Shown here one piece after another: positions 48,062-61,900 of a stretch of DNA of 64,000 nucleotides (the stretch's first letter is position 1; each line of letters begins with the position of its first letter). Source of the stretch: Dysidea avara (taxonomy: Eukaryota > Porifera > Demospongiae > Dictyoceratida > Dysideidae); the NCBI RefSeq assembly GCF_963678975.1, contig NC_089281.1, positions 22,311,375-22,375,374 on the forward strand, written 5' to 3'. The notes beneath the pieces were generated by a model, which saw only the letters and a list, made by a program, of their open reading frames with translations, was not told the DNA's origin and searched no databases. The position numbers and the translations under genes were made by a program.

Positions 48062-51000
48062 ATGCAGAGTTATTCTGAATTTGAAGATTTCGTCTGCCCA
48101 GCAGCTAATGCAGTGGATTTAAAATTTGGTACACTCAGTAATCTTTAATTGTCAAAAAATGGAGTTAGAGTTATTTTATGTACAAACTGTATGTGATGCC
48201 AAGAAAGTTGATCCCGTGTTTCTGAGATGTGCATGTCCATACATTTTGGGAGAAATAGTGGAGGGATATTATATAATTGTGATCATTTGTGCATTTTCAT
48301 TTGTTCACTGTTTATATGACTTACCAAATAATCCATATGCATGTAGTAATGAGTATGTATTAATATCTGATGTAGTTTCACATGAGAAAGATTTTGATGA
48401 CAACTCTACTGTGTTTCATCCTGACTATACACATCAAGTATTTGGAGAGAAGTGAGTTAGTGCAATACTTTTTGTGTCTAATTGTTCTATGTAAATTTTA
48501 AGCCAGGTGTGCATCAACAGCTGTGTACCAGCTGTTGATACATGTTTGGTGTTTTGAAATTATATCTGGGAAGTTGGTCTGTATGCTTGTTTGAAAGTCC
48601 ATACTACATGAGATTTTTTGGTGAGGTGATTCAATACCTTCATAGTGAAATGGGCACAACAACTGAAATGCTCTGGTGTACATGTTATGCCGTGATTGGC
48701 CATGTTAGGTTATTATACATCTAATTGGCTGCATGGTGTTACATCACTGTTTGACAAACACATCCCAGGAATGGAATACCATTTCCTTACACACTATACG
48801 TAGTAAATAAGAACCGAGGACTTGAGACTAGGGCTGGGACGAATATTGAAATTTACCTTCGAATATTCACTAATAAAATGTTCAAACATTCGAAGCTTCC
48901 ATGTTAGCTTTCAAGTTGTAGGTTTTCTTGTATTTATGCACATCCTTAGGTTTTATCTTTCTGAACCTGTTTTAATAAGTTTGTAAGCATTTGGAAAGTG
49001 CATAGCAGCAGTACTGAATGACGTGATCGATCGATTGCAGATGGGTGTGTCCGCTATACTGCAATCATGCACAGGTTGCCATGCTGCAATCATGCACACA
49101 CAGTATCTCAAATATAGAAAGTGTCATGTGTCCTGCTTGTTCTTGTTTTGCAGTGAAGTGATATTTGGCTATAAGAAATTGCAAGTAAAGGTATGTGTTG
49201 TATGTATATGTTAGTGTTATACAGATCTGGCTTGTTTATACAGTTGTACTACACTCCTGGACACTTAAATACTTTCATTGGTATTAACTATGCTGGCAAG
49301 ATTGACCCCAAGAAACATGAAGGATTGAAGGCAAGCACAATAGAAATTGTGGTGTAGTGAAAATGATTTATTATGACCACCTTGTTACAGTAGTGACAGT
49401 AACTCCTAAAGGTGTGCCATGAGGCAGCTTATTTTTAAGGCTATAATTTTAGGGTTATAATTTTTGTCCGAAAGGTGCACATGGCCCTAATGCAAATTGA
49501 GTACATGTGCATGTGATAATCTACAGATTTTACGCATTGGTTCACAATTGTCATAGGCTGATGGCATTTTGGAGACTCTAGCTGAGCTTGTTGAAGGAGG
49601 TATTTGATTTGTTGATGCATTGCTGAAAAGACATGTGTGTATTCTTTTAGGATTTACTACTAATCAAGATGAGTTTTTGGCTAAACTTCCTGATGAGGCC
49701 AAGTTTCATCCATATGGTGAACTGTTAGAAGCGTATAGAAAAGATGATGTCCAATATGAAATATACAAGGTTGGATTTTAACACAGTTCGTGTGCCTTCA
49801 GAGTTTAACATTTTTTATCATTATTTGACCATACTGTCATACGTATGCTATTCTGTGTGCAGTGGAATGTGTGTAAAAACATTTACTTTAGCACCAAAAT
49901 TTCTTCACTTACACTGCATTAAATTTTATTTGGCTAAGTGGTCTTTAAGAAGGCAAGTTCTGCTATGCTTCATATGTAAACACCACCATGTGTACACTGA
50001 AAATACAGTACGAGGGTGTGTGTCGAGAGGCTAATGCAGCACTAAGTGAAGCCAAGTGCTGAATTAGCCTCGAGACATACATAACTGTACAAGCCACACA
50101 GTACAGTTATGTAGATAATTTGACAATTTAAGTAGTGAAACAAGGTGAACGATGGTATCACAACATAGCTCATCCCTACATTGGCATGTTATAACAATCA
50201 TTTTGTTCAGTGCCAAAGTAGGGATTTTCCCACCAAGCTATGCTGCAATACCATCATTCATCTCTTGTTTCACTACCTCTTATCACTTGGATCCCTATAA
50301 TTTTTAAATATACCATATTGCCTCAAATTATGGCCGGTCTCGTATAAACGCCTGATCCCGTTTAGTCGCCAGGCGTATACAGCATCATAATAAAAATAAA
50401 CACCAGGTCTCAAATAAACGTCTAGTGCAGTCATTATTTTAACAATTCCGGGCAGTGTTATAAACGATGAAGTAAAGAATGTTTTATAGAGTTCCTTTTA
50501 AGCTGGAATCTGTGAAATATGCTGAAGGAAACATCAAGGAGAGTACAACACCAAGGTAAGAAATTGACTCGTGAATGCTGATCAGGTATATAAATGCCGG
50601 TCTCGTTTAGTAGTCGGGGTAAAAAGTTGCTTGAAAGAAATAAATGCCCAGGCCGCAATTCGAGACAATACGGTACTAGATTTTTGTTATTGCATACAGC
50701 TATACATGTGTGACTATTCTGTTAGGGTGACTGCTGTATTAGAGTATCTTGAGTCAGTCTCACATTTCACTGTGCTAGTATTATAGACCAATAAGGGGTG
50801 TGTGGTCATCGTGTTTGGGTAAATAGATTGTTAAGAGGTGTGGTCTCTGTGCTTGTTTGTTATTAATCAACAATGGGTGTAGTCTTGAACCTATTATGAA
50901 GTTATGGGTATCTACCAGGCGTCCAGTACCTCTTACAGTAGTGTAAGCGCTTTAAGGCATCTAAATATGCTGCTCAAGGAAAGTGTTGATACGAAAAGTT

Positions 51001-52892
51001 AACACCTCGATAATTATGGTTTCATTGCATTTGCATGAAAGACAAGACAACCAACCGCCAGCTTGATTGAAGATAAAAGGAAGACAAGGAGCAGAGAGCA
51101 CACACTTGTGAGAACCTACAAAAGGCACATGCCACTGGTGAGTTCATTATTGTGACGTAAAATGGTGGCCATGCGATGTCTTGTTTGGCCTCCAGCTTTG
51201 CAAATGTGGTCAAGTAGGCAGGCTGGCTGGCAGACGAAAATTCAAGTTTCAGTTAACTATATCCAGGCACCTGTAAATACTTAATGCTGTATTTGATGTT
51301 AGATGGACTAATATCCGTAAAGGTGATTTTTGTTGTCTCTAGGGTGATTTTAAAGGTGGCGTTTTAGGCGGCATGCTTCACTTTAGGGGCAATCCCTAAT
51401 ACTACCATACTGTTTGATAAAGTACTACCATACGAATATCATTATGCCATGGCCAGTCCATTGTAGGTACATATCTTAGAAATTTTGATGATGTAAACCG
51501 GTTCCAGTGTTGCATCAGCATGAGACCACAAACAAGCTCTTTCCATTCCTAGTAGAGTAACCTGGACACTCACTAGGGAATATGCCTGCTGTGCTCAGCT
51601 GTCAATTGTACCATATTGTATTTCTGTACAATGAAACTTTAAGGGCATCTTGGGACCAACCATAATTATCAAAGTGTCCTGATTTTCACATGCTAAGGAT
51701 ACTTTGGGACTCTTACCAAGTGTCCAGATTATGCAGGTGTCCTTATTTAAGTGTCCTGACCAATAACAGGTTCATTACTTGAAGAGCTGAGTGTTTACAT
51801 GTTGTGTTTCATTGTTTGTCAGATTGAGACAGTCACTCCTGGCTTTGCAAGCTATCATTCAAGGCTCCAAGTTTTCTTACTTTGGTTTGTAGATGCTTCG
51901 TCATTCTTAGGTGAGACTGAATGACTTTGTGCTTAATACTTATATAACTGTTTGTCTTCAATTTTATTTTTAAACAGACATCGATGATGACAAGTGGAAC
52001 TTTTATATGCTGTAAGTTGGTGTGTGTATGCATGTGCAAATGTGCCTGTAATAGAATTTGTCCATGTTATGATTCATATGAAGTCCAACCATTTATTTTG
52101 TTTTCACATAGCTATGAAAAACATATTGAAAATGGGCAGCCATTTTATTCCATTGTTGGTTATCTCACATTGTACAACTACTATGCTTACCCGGACAAGA
52201 TCAGACCCAGAATCAGGTAATATGTGTATCACTATGCATGAATATTGCAGACAGTTCAGGGTAGAGCTGAGCGATAGTGGCAATCAATCGATAATTGTGA
52301 TAGCTATTAACAATCGTGATCTTGATAGTATACTATCGTGCTATTGCGATTACTTATCCATATCGCTTAGTCAAAAATATGGATAACAAAAGCAAACATG
52401 ATAGTGTTGAAGTTCAGAAAATGTAAAAGACTAATAGCTTGAAACAACTGTAATACTGTCACATAACAATTTTTAGTGAAGTGTTAGAAAAGCAGATATG
52501 TTGTGTGTACGTAATTGGAGTATTCATGTGTTGTATACGTAAAGTTGAGTGTCTTTAATAACTGCTAGTAACTATCGTGATACTATCATTATCGTGATAT
52601 AAAAGTTACTATCAAGTCGTGATTATGATAGTTGTACTATCGCTCAGCTCTAGTTCAGGGGCAGCAGAGAATGTACAATTTTGTATAATGCACAAGATTT
52701 AATATTTTGTGCACGCCAGAACTAGTGCATATAATTGCTTAACTCCAGCTTGTCAGCCACTTTTAGCTCTATATAGCTGATGTGTCAGAACATGCATGGG
52801 TATGTGTTAGCCTAATGCCATCAGTGGTTGTATCTTAGGTGAACAATTTATATTTTACTGGTTGAAAGGCACTGCTTTTGTGTATGTATGTA

Positions 52893-52925
<33 letters not shown>

Positions 52926-55900
52926 CTGTCTGTTTGTCCATCTGTTTCGTAATGCTGCTAACTCAACAACCAAAGCACATATCGACATGGGACTTTAACG
53001 AAATTAAGCGCTCATCATCCAAGTTCAAATCACTATGTGCTTCCGTTCGTTCTCTATAAAACGTTGAAGGCGTTGGTTTTCTTCTCAGTGCCATCTTTTT
53101 GTGATATATTTTTCATATGTCAGCTACTGACATGCTTACTCACCAATCTGTGCATGTATTGACACGATTCACATGCAAAATAAAACACTTGTCATCTGGC
53201 TACATCACAACGTTTATTGCAAGCTTCTACATGCTTTCCTTCATCTACTACAGCATATTGAAGGCCATGATGTAGGGGAAATTTCAGCTGCATTCCATAG
53301 CAAACCACAGGACAAATGAAGTTGTTGTGTTTACTGCCAGTGTAGGCTGCAGGTTCAAATCCAGCCACAGGCACAACGTTTAAGTTTTTATCTAATCTTG
53401 GTACATACTTTTTCTAATTTAACTTTTTTACTCATAGTAAGTTCATAGCATCCTGGTTTTATTTCCCAGCATAAGGATTGTTGGAAAACTATACAGTAGC
53501 ACATTTGATATGTATAGGGCAGGCATGTGTATGGGCAGACCAATTAAGTACATGTTCGTTTGTCTGTGTGTCTGTCCGTGTGTTAAGTGCCATCTCTTTT
53601 GTAGCTTCAATTCCTTATGATGTTAATTGCTTGCTTAAATTATAAAAACAATTAACCAGGATGTGTTAAGTTAATCTTTGCTTGCTAATCTAACTATTAA
53701 CTGTGCTACAGTTTCTGTGTGACAGGACATGTGCTAATAGTGCTACATAGTTTGGACATGTGTCGATAATAATTATTGCTTTAGCTTACATGTTCACGCG
53801 GTTCTGCTGTTTAGTTAACCCGCATGTTCACATCATTTTATTATTAGGCTTCCATGGTAGAGTGAGATTTATGTAAAAAAAAATTTAAAAGCAATATAAA
53901 ATGGTCCTGCATGTAGGGCCGACAAAAATGCATACCATAGTAAGTGCACAGTGACTGTTCTATTAGAGTATCTCGGCATGCGATTTTACACTTATTTGGT
54001 TCTTGTTTTGGACTGCTGAAAAGTATATAGTAGCACATTTGATAGGTGTAGGGCAGACATGGGCAAACCAATTGGGTGCATGTTTGTTTTTCTGTGTTTG
54101 TCCTGTGTGTTCTATTAGAGTAAGTGCCTTCTTTTTGTGATGTTTCCTGCTTCCCTAAATTATACAAACAATTTAGCCAGGAAGTGTGCACCTGTGTGTT
54201 AAATTAATTTTATTCAAACCTTTACTTGCAATATAACTATGGCATATAGTACTGCTTCAAATAGTTTTGTACTGATTCATTTCTCTTTGTTGACCACGTT
54301 ACAGTTCTAGCATGATAGGACAGGTACTATTAGCACCACATAGGCTGCACATGTCTTGATAATACTTACTGGTTTAGCTTACATGCTATTGTGCTGTTTA
54401 GTTAACCTGTATGTTCACATCATTTTGGCTTGCACGATGGAATAAGGTTCATGTAAAGGTGATATACCATGCATGCTACAGTACACTTCTAGACATGATC
54501 TTCAATGTTTCATTCCCAATTCATTGATTTGTCATTGTGGGTTAGTGTGGAATGGAAAATGGTCCTGCATGAAGGGCAGATACCAATGCTAGCATAATTA
54601 TAATCTAAGAAAGAGATCATTTATAGCCACCATTTGTAGGATTGCCATCACTGTTAAAATTATCATAAATAGGTAAACTTGTATGCTTTGTTAAACCAGG
54701 TGAACATCTAAATTGTTTTTGTGGAAACGTGTGTGTGCCCTATGTATCTATCCACTTATCAATCTACCTATTTTGTCCATGTGAGCAAATCCTTTTATTG
54801 GTAAAAAGCAGTCAGCCTATGAGAATTAAACACTAAATGAAGCCCATATCAACTTCAGGAGGTTTCTTTTTGCCAGTTTGAAATACATGTGCAGTGCTGG
54901 ACAATTACCAGTCAATTACACCAGTTGTCAGCCCATAATTGAATTTGTCTGGAAGTAGTGTCCTTTCAAGAGTTTAGTGTCTGATAATATAGGAGGAAGG
55001 CCAAACAGCAGTTTGGCCTATATTATTTAAGTTATGTGTTTTTGGTTTGTGGTGACCACAAAGCCTTTCTCATAGGTACGCTCTGAGGTTAACTGGTTAC
55101 TACCCGGCATGTTATGCCAGCCTGCTTGTCTCAGTTACTTGTACTACAGTAGTAAAAAGTACTTACACCTTGTTAGCCATAACTTTCATATTGTCCTGAC
55201 AGCGTGTCAGCACATGTCTGAAAAGTTATTTCACACACTGCAGGTGTAGTGACTCTCTACAAACTTTGTGAACTACCTTCCCATTGAGCTCTTGAAGTAT
55301 TTAACTACTGAAAAACACTGTAGCAGACCTCGTAGACTACTAGGGAAAGTGTATCTCCTTGACTTGAAAGGAGACATGTCCCTTGCATAGCCTTGTTATC
55401 AACCAAGGTTTGATTTTCTTGACAACAAATCACATAACGTGCCTAGACTGCATGTTGCGGGAGATCAAGTCACCACTGGATCTGGGAATTTTTTCTGCAT
55501 TCTTCAACATTTCAGTTACATGTTTCAGACTCCCTGTATTCTCAGGCTTTAGCCAGGTCCCTAGTGGGATAGCATTTAATAAAAATAATAATAATAAAAA
55601 AAAATCTTGTTTTTACTAATCGCTCCACCTGTCTAGGTGCTATCCTTGGGTCAAAGTCTGTTAGTTCTCAGAGTTTCCAATTAAAAGCCATGCACTAATA
55701 AATTAGACTACCATATAGAGGGAAACTTTGGCGGAGGTAAACTTTGGCAAATAGCCAGCTAAATTGCATTTGGCAAAATAAATTTTGGCGAATTCAAGCT
55801 CAATCTATAGCTATAAAGATGCTAATTTCTGGTGCTACAAGTAATTGGCGGGTTAAACTTTGGCAAATTTGTAGTTTCCCTCTGCCAAAAGTTTCCCTCT

Positions 55901-58900
55901 ATATGGATGTGCAATGCCATATATCGACTACTGGTACGTATTATCAACTGCCCATATAAATCTCAAATTGCAATCATCAACCATCTCTACAACCTCTTCA
56001 TAGCTTTCCTGGGAGAAACCAGTGCAGTTTCTAGTGAGTTCAATGGAACTCTTAGATACTTGAGGGTGCTAGAAATCCTAAAGGAGAGTCAGAAATACCC
56101 AAATGGTGTTATGAAGTTGTGAGGGTCTGCAACTGGTGGCCAGGGTATGCTATTGGCGTTGACTTTTGAGAAGATTCTTGCTCCTGCTAGTTGTGCTAGG
56201 GTGTCATCTACATGAGGTCTCACGAAGGACATTTTTATTTAATGGCTTCATATCAACACATATGCGTACAATGCCCATTTCTTCTGGACAACCACCATCC
56301 CAGCACACCAGTCAGTCGGTTGGCTGACTTTATTAATCATACCTGTGGCTTCCATCTGTTTGAGTTCATGTTCCACTTTATCACATAAAGGAATGAGAAT
56401 TCAGCATGCAATGTTGAGAACATAACCACCACTCGTAAACATGGTGTCGGATACTGCGTTGCTTGTATTCTAGCTGGACTGTGATGCGCCCCAGTACATC
56501 TAAAGGTTGTTTATTAGGTCCACAGAGTATCTTACTTGGACATTGGTGTTTAGGGTGGCCAATAGCTATGTATACATTCTTGGATATGGCTGTGACTTCG
56601 ACCCCTGTATCAATTTTGAAAACCGCTTCTTTTCCATTGACTGTAACATGAATGTATCAAGCGGTGGTTGCTGTGGAGTGATGAGAAACTGCATCCAGAA
56701 ATTGAGGTGTGGAATCTGAGATCTTGGTTGTGTCATCGGAAGGTGCCATTGTCTTAGAAAACAAAACTTGCCAAAATGACCACAGTGGTGGAATTTACAA
56801 CAGACAGTGTCCTTGGCTGGGCACTGGTTCTTATGGTGAGTCTTACCATGTTGTGAACGTTTAGGTAATGAGCCTCTGTTAACTGGCCGACCCAAAGGCC
56901 TTTTTCCCATGTAGTCTAACGATGCGTCCTTCCCATTTTTCAGGATGTGTTGCTGTTCCCTGACTGTCTAGTCAGTTTTTTGGTTTTGTCCACATGTAAT
57001 GTCAGGTTTTCATCAGTTTTTGGAGTCTCTCTGACAAGGCCAGATCACAGATTCTTACAACCCATCAGTCTCTAATCATTTCTTTCCTCATTTCACCATA
57101 CTGACAGTCCGCAGAAAGCTGATATAAGCTAGCAATAAAATGTTCTACTGTTTCACCTCTTCTTGCTCACATCTGTTGAAGCGTGTCTGCTCAAAAATAT
57201 TGTTCTTGCAGACTTTAAATAGCTGTCAAATTTTGCCAGTACCACAGAATACTTCTTTCTGTTTTCTTCTGTTATGTTTGTTGAAGTCAGAATATCATGT
57301 GGATTCTGCAGGCTGTAAATTAGATGGCTGCGTAGATGTTGTACAGTGTAGTTTGTGGATAGTTCCTATTGAGCCAATGAGTGTAGACTGGATCATACAG
57401 GTTGTATCCTTCCTCAAACCTTCTTTTAAACTTCTCAAGGTCAGGGGAATTTTCTTCAATGTCTTTAAACACATTCCGAGCTCTCTGTGGCAGAACCTTC
57501 ACGACTCTTTGCCACATTTTCGCAAACAGAAATAGGCCAAACAGCTTGTTGTTGAATGGGTACACTCCACATGTTTTAAAGCTTACAATCAGATTTGGTG
57601 GGCTTACTGCTCTTAACCATGCCTGTGAGAACAATCTATTGAAGTTGAACTTTGTAATGATTCATCCTGATTAGGATCATGGCGAACTGATGTCCAGTGG
57701 CTCTTGAGTGGAGAGAATACACCACAGTCCAAAGGTTGGGTGACATGGGTAGTGTAAGGTGGCAAACACAGAATCAAGACTTCATTCTTTAAAGCCAAGT
57801 TGATTATGTCAGGCTAGTAATGCGTGCTGTGTCCATTCAGCAACAAAAGAAGTGGACAAGCAGAGATTGCATCAGTTCATTAAACCGGCTTTCAAACAAT
57901 TCTGTGGTTATCTAACCCTTGTCACTGGTTCTGTACTTGGAGCCTGGTACCTCACTTTGTGTCCAGGTATACTGCATATTCTATTAAAGGTGTATCACAT
58001 TTTCTGCACCATTGCCATAGGCAGCTACTGTAATTTGACCTTTCTGGCCTGGTGATTGATAGCTAGGCTTTTTCACAACCTTGGGCACTATGATCTTAGG
58101 AGGTTTGGGGTTTAGTGGGACCCCAGTTTCATCCACGTTGTAAATCTTGGAGGGGCAGTTTTGTAGTCTATTTTTCTTCAGGCAGTTTGTAGTAACTGCG
58201 TAACTAGTAAGGGTTTCTTACAAACGCTGTGCTGTCACCTTACAACAAACTGATCATCTTGGATTTCAAGAAATCAACCTGCTGTATTACCAACAGTTGA
58301 AATCATTTATGAAAGCTCTATTGGAAAGTTTCTGGAGTTGGTAAGTTTTGCACATGCCAACTAGCTACAACTATAGGACAATAACCTGTGGAAATAACAT
58401 CCTTCCTCAAAAGACCTTTTTTAATAACCTGTGGAAATAACATCCTTCCTCAAAAGACCTTTTCCTTCTGCTGTTGAATGGGAAATTCCCTACGTATGTT
58501 CCAATATCTGACTGAGGCACAATTAATTATAAATAATGGCAGTACTCTTTCTTCATTCTCTTCAAAGTACGCACCTGATTTAGTCCATGTTGAGCATGGC
58601 CACTCAGACGATCTTTAAGTGTAGTGGGTGGAGCACTGTGTTCTCCAGCTGCTTTGTTCACTCCAAACTTTGCCTTTTTGGACAGATATCATGGCTGCTA
58701 ACACCTGTACATTGGTCCAACGTTTATGCCTTTTCTTTTATAAATTGATGCTTCTACAGTGACGTTCTTTCCTGTCACACTTGGTAATACACTTTCGATA
58801 TCTACAACTCCCCCATTTCAGTCAAGAAACAAGCTATAGAATCCTGCTTAGTAAACACCACCATGGAAGCACTGTAAAATTTAGGATATTAAATCACAAT

Positions 58901-61900
58901 TTAAGGCATTAAACTGCATACGTTTCTGCAATTAATGGTTAATAAATGGTACTGGTTAAGTTGATAATAGATATTGGTCAATATTTGGCAGCTTGCACTA
59001 TGCAGACAAAACTGAAGCCTTGAGAGTTTGTAGAGAAAAAACATGATAGGCAAACTATAAAACAGTTGAGAAAATACTTCTGTGCATAATATGTTGGTGG
59101 TTTGTTTGAATAGTGCTTCCTTAGCAACAGGGCCGCCCAGAGAAATTAAGGGGTCCAGGGCAAAGAGTTAAAGTGGGGCCCCAGGGGCAAGGATGTTTCC
59201 ATTCTGAATCACAACTTCACCCAAGCTGCAAGTTGAAGACCAAAAAAAAAACATTACATGCTGACAATGACAATAGCTACCCCCATATCTCCTTATTTAT
59301 AAGCTTGCTACACTGCTCCTCTGAAAAATACTGTGACTGCTCTATTAGAGTATCTAGATCTGACTGCTCTATTAGAGTATATTGATCTTTTAAACAGGTA
59401 TTCAAGGGGTCCTTCATGAGGCCCCCTGGGGCCCGGGGCAAAATGTCCCAGTCCCCCCCCCCCCCGAGGGCAGCCCTGCTTGGCAATGCATAGCAACGTA
59501 ATTCAATTAGGAAATAATTCACCAATTATGAAGTGCAAAATTGCAGTAACTCTATTAGTTTGATAATTCAGTATGCATAATTGCATTATTACAAAGCAGA
59601 ATTCCAGTTATACAACTAGCTTCATGATGCCTGGGTTTTAGAATTAGGACATCAACTCTTTGTTTGTTTGTTTGTTTGTTTGTTTGTTTGTTTGTTTGTT
59701 TGTTTGTTTTTCTACATTTACAACGTTCTTATTTTTCCATTAGTCAAGCATTGATCTTTCCACCATACCAGAGACAACACCATGGAAGTGAGTACTAGCT
59801 TTGCTTGATAATGATTCAATTGGATTTTATTATTGTTGCCATTAGCTAAACTGCTAAATGCTGTGTACAATGATTTGATTGTCCAAAAAGACGTTTATGA
59901 TATCACTGGTATGTTTGTGTTTTGCAAATGTTTTTTTGTTATGCTTCTTAGAAGCAAATTCATAACTTGACTGTTCAATTAGAGTGTTTTGGGTCTGCCA
60001 TAATAATGAAGCTTTTTTGCATCTATCAGTACTTTTTATAGACACCAAAACCAAGGGGTCTATGTGCTTGGAATCCCTGTGTTTGTTTGTGCTTAGTGGT
60101 TAGCCTTGCCTGTCTCATATATCGTAATTTTACTTGTAATTTAGTTGAAGATCCTTCTGATGGGTTTGTGGCACTACGGGACATGTTAGATTGTCAGAAC
60201 TGTCAGACACTGCCAAAGTTTCAGCCACCGATGATTCATCAAGCTTTCACTAATGCAACAGCAACAGCTGCCAGAGAAAAATTTAAAATTAACAAGGTAC
60301 AGTATGTCTAGTATACGTAACTAAGCTCACTTCATTCAAAGTGAGCTATTTAGTGGGTAACTTTGTAGTCTATGTGTGTGTAGCTTCTATCCACTATAGT
60401 GGTAGCATTATGTTGGATTGTATTTTTATACTAAACCAGAAACAATGCCAAAGGGTTTATGAGATTCTGAGATTGAGAGCCACTGACCGAAACAACACTG
60501 AGCAGTACAAAAATTACAGATTGACTGTCAAGAATCGATTAAATGCTCCATTTCAGGTAAGCAGTAGCATGATGAATTGTGAAACACTACCATCACATGT
60601 ATAAATTTTTGTTAGTCCAAACTGGTTGTGTTTAGCATAAGACATTTTGCTCATGCAAATGTGAAAAGCCAAACATAGAAACACACACAGACAAAAAAAA
60701 ATTTTGAAAACAATTTCAGGAAACCAAGCGTATGCCCACAGCTGGCCCAAAGGCTGGCTTTAGGTATGTTTTGTGGATTTGCTTGTCAGCAGAAGTTTTC
60801 TGTTAGACACAATCATCATCAGCTACCTAGGATGTTCATAGGCCATTGTGAGTACACTGGATGCCGGCTACAAGGGGTGTGGTACTTTTACCAGGCTGTG
60901 ACTCCATTTCCAGGTAAATAGATTTCAGGTTGACAGCATTTAGATAATTCTTCCCAGAGTTCTCGTCTACATTGCTGCTTTGTTGCCTAAGAGCAGCATG
61001 AGAAATGAAAGCTGTATAAAGCCTGTATTAAACTTCACAACAGTATAAAAGCTGCTGATGAGAGCCCTGAGAAGAACTGTATTTTTTTTCTTTACATGCT
61101 GTCAACCTGAAATCTATTTGTCTGGTAAAAGTGCCACACTCTTATGATACTTTTTGTTATGATTTTCTGTATTAAACACTTTCCTTGAGCAACTTAATAG
61201 ATGCCACAAAATTATTTTAAATGCTTATGCTACTGTACAAGATACTGGACACCTGGTAGATGCCTGTAACTTCACGATAGGTTTGAGACCACACCCATTA
61301 ACAATCTTGGTTGATTAATAACAATGAACAGTGGAAAAACCACACCTCTATTTACTCAAACACAATGACCGCACTCCTAAGTGGTTTAGCTGTTTTTATA
61401 ATAATGGCACTATGAAAATAAGGAATAATGACCATGTCTCAGTCTTGGTAGACTTGAGACTGACTCGAGATACTCTAATACAGCAGTCACCCTAATAGCA
61501 CAGTCATGCACATGTATAGCTGTATGCTATAACAAAAAACTGAACAAATAAAAAAAAATTGTTAATTTAATGAAGTAGGGATCCAAGCAATAAAAAGTAG
61601 TGAAACAAGAGATAAATAACAGTATTACAGCATAGCTCAGTGGGAAAATCCCTACTTTGCAACAAAATAAGTGTTATAACATGCCAATGTAGGGATTTTC
61701 TCACAGTGCTATGCTGCAATACCATCATTCATCTCTAGTTTCACTACTTTTTATCACTTGGACCCCTACTTCATTTTTAAATATACTAGTGAATTCTATG
61801 AAAGCAGGAGTGGAAATAGAATAGACAGTATGAATGGAAAGACCAGTGAAAATGAGCTGGTAAATTATTTTCTCAGTGTACAGGTTGATCCTAGTTGCTG

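Larger units (their letters stand above)
52217..59743. other. 7.5-kb transposon-filled intron 9 of HAT1
   Basis: It separates the YPDKIRPRI exon from the acetyl-CoA-loop exon. In order it contains a hAT MITE, a TA microsatellite, a 534-bp-period duplication, a retroelement 3' segment, a Ty3/Gypsy pol remnant, a pogo/Tigger remnant, a second hAT element and a TTTG microsatellite. No host exon is recognised inside. Confidence 0.85.

Noticed and set aside
49744-50034. 96-codon frame after HAT1 exon 6
   Set aside because: It starts in another frame over the end of exon 6 and continues into the intron; no protein similarity.
53192-53374. tRNA-like B box (GCAGGTTCAAATCC near 53349) as a tRNA gene or SINE
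   Set aside because: No A box at the right distance and no cloverleaf could be drawn; the phrase alone is weak.
56463-56719. Overlapping + strand frames of 62-70 codons
   Set aside because: They are antisense to the Gypsy protease/RT remnant, which has recognisable motifs on the - strand.
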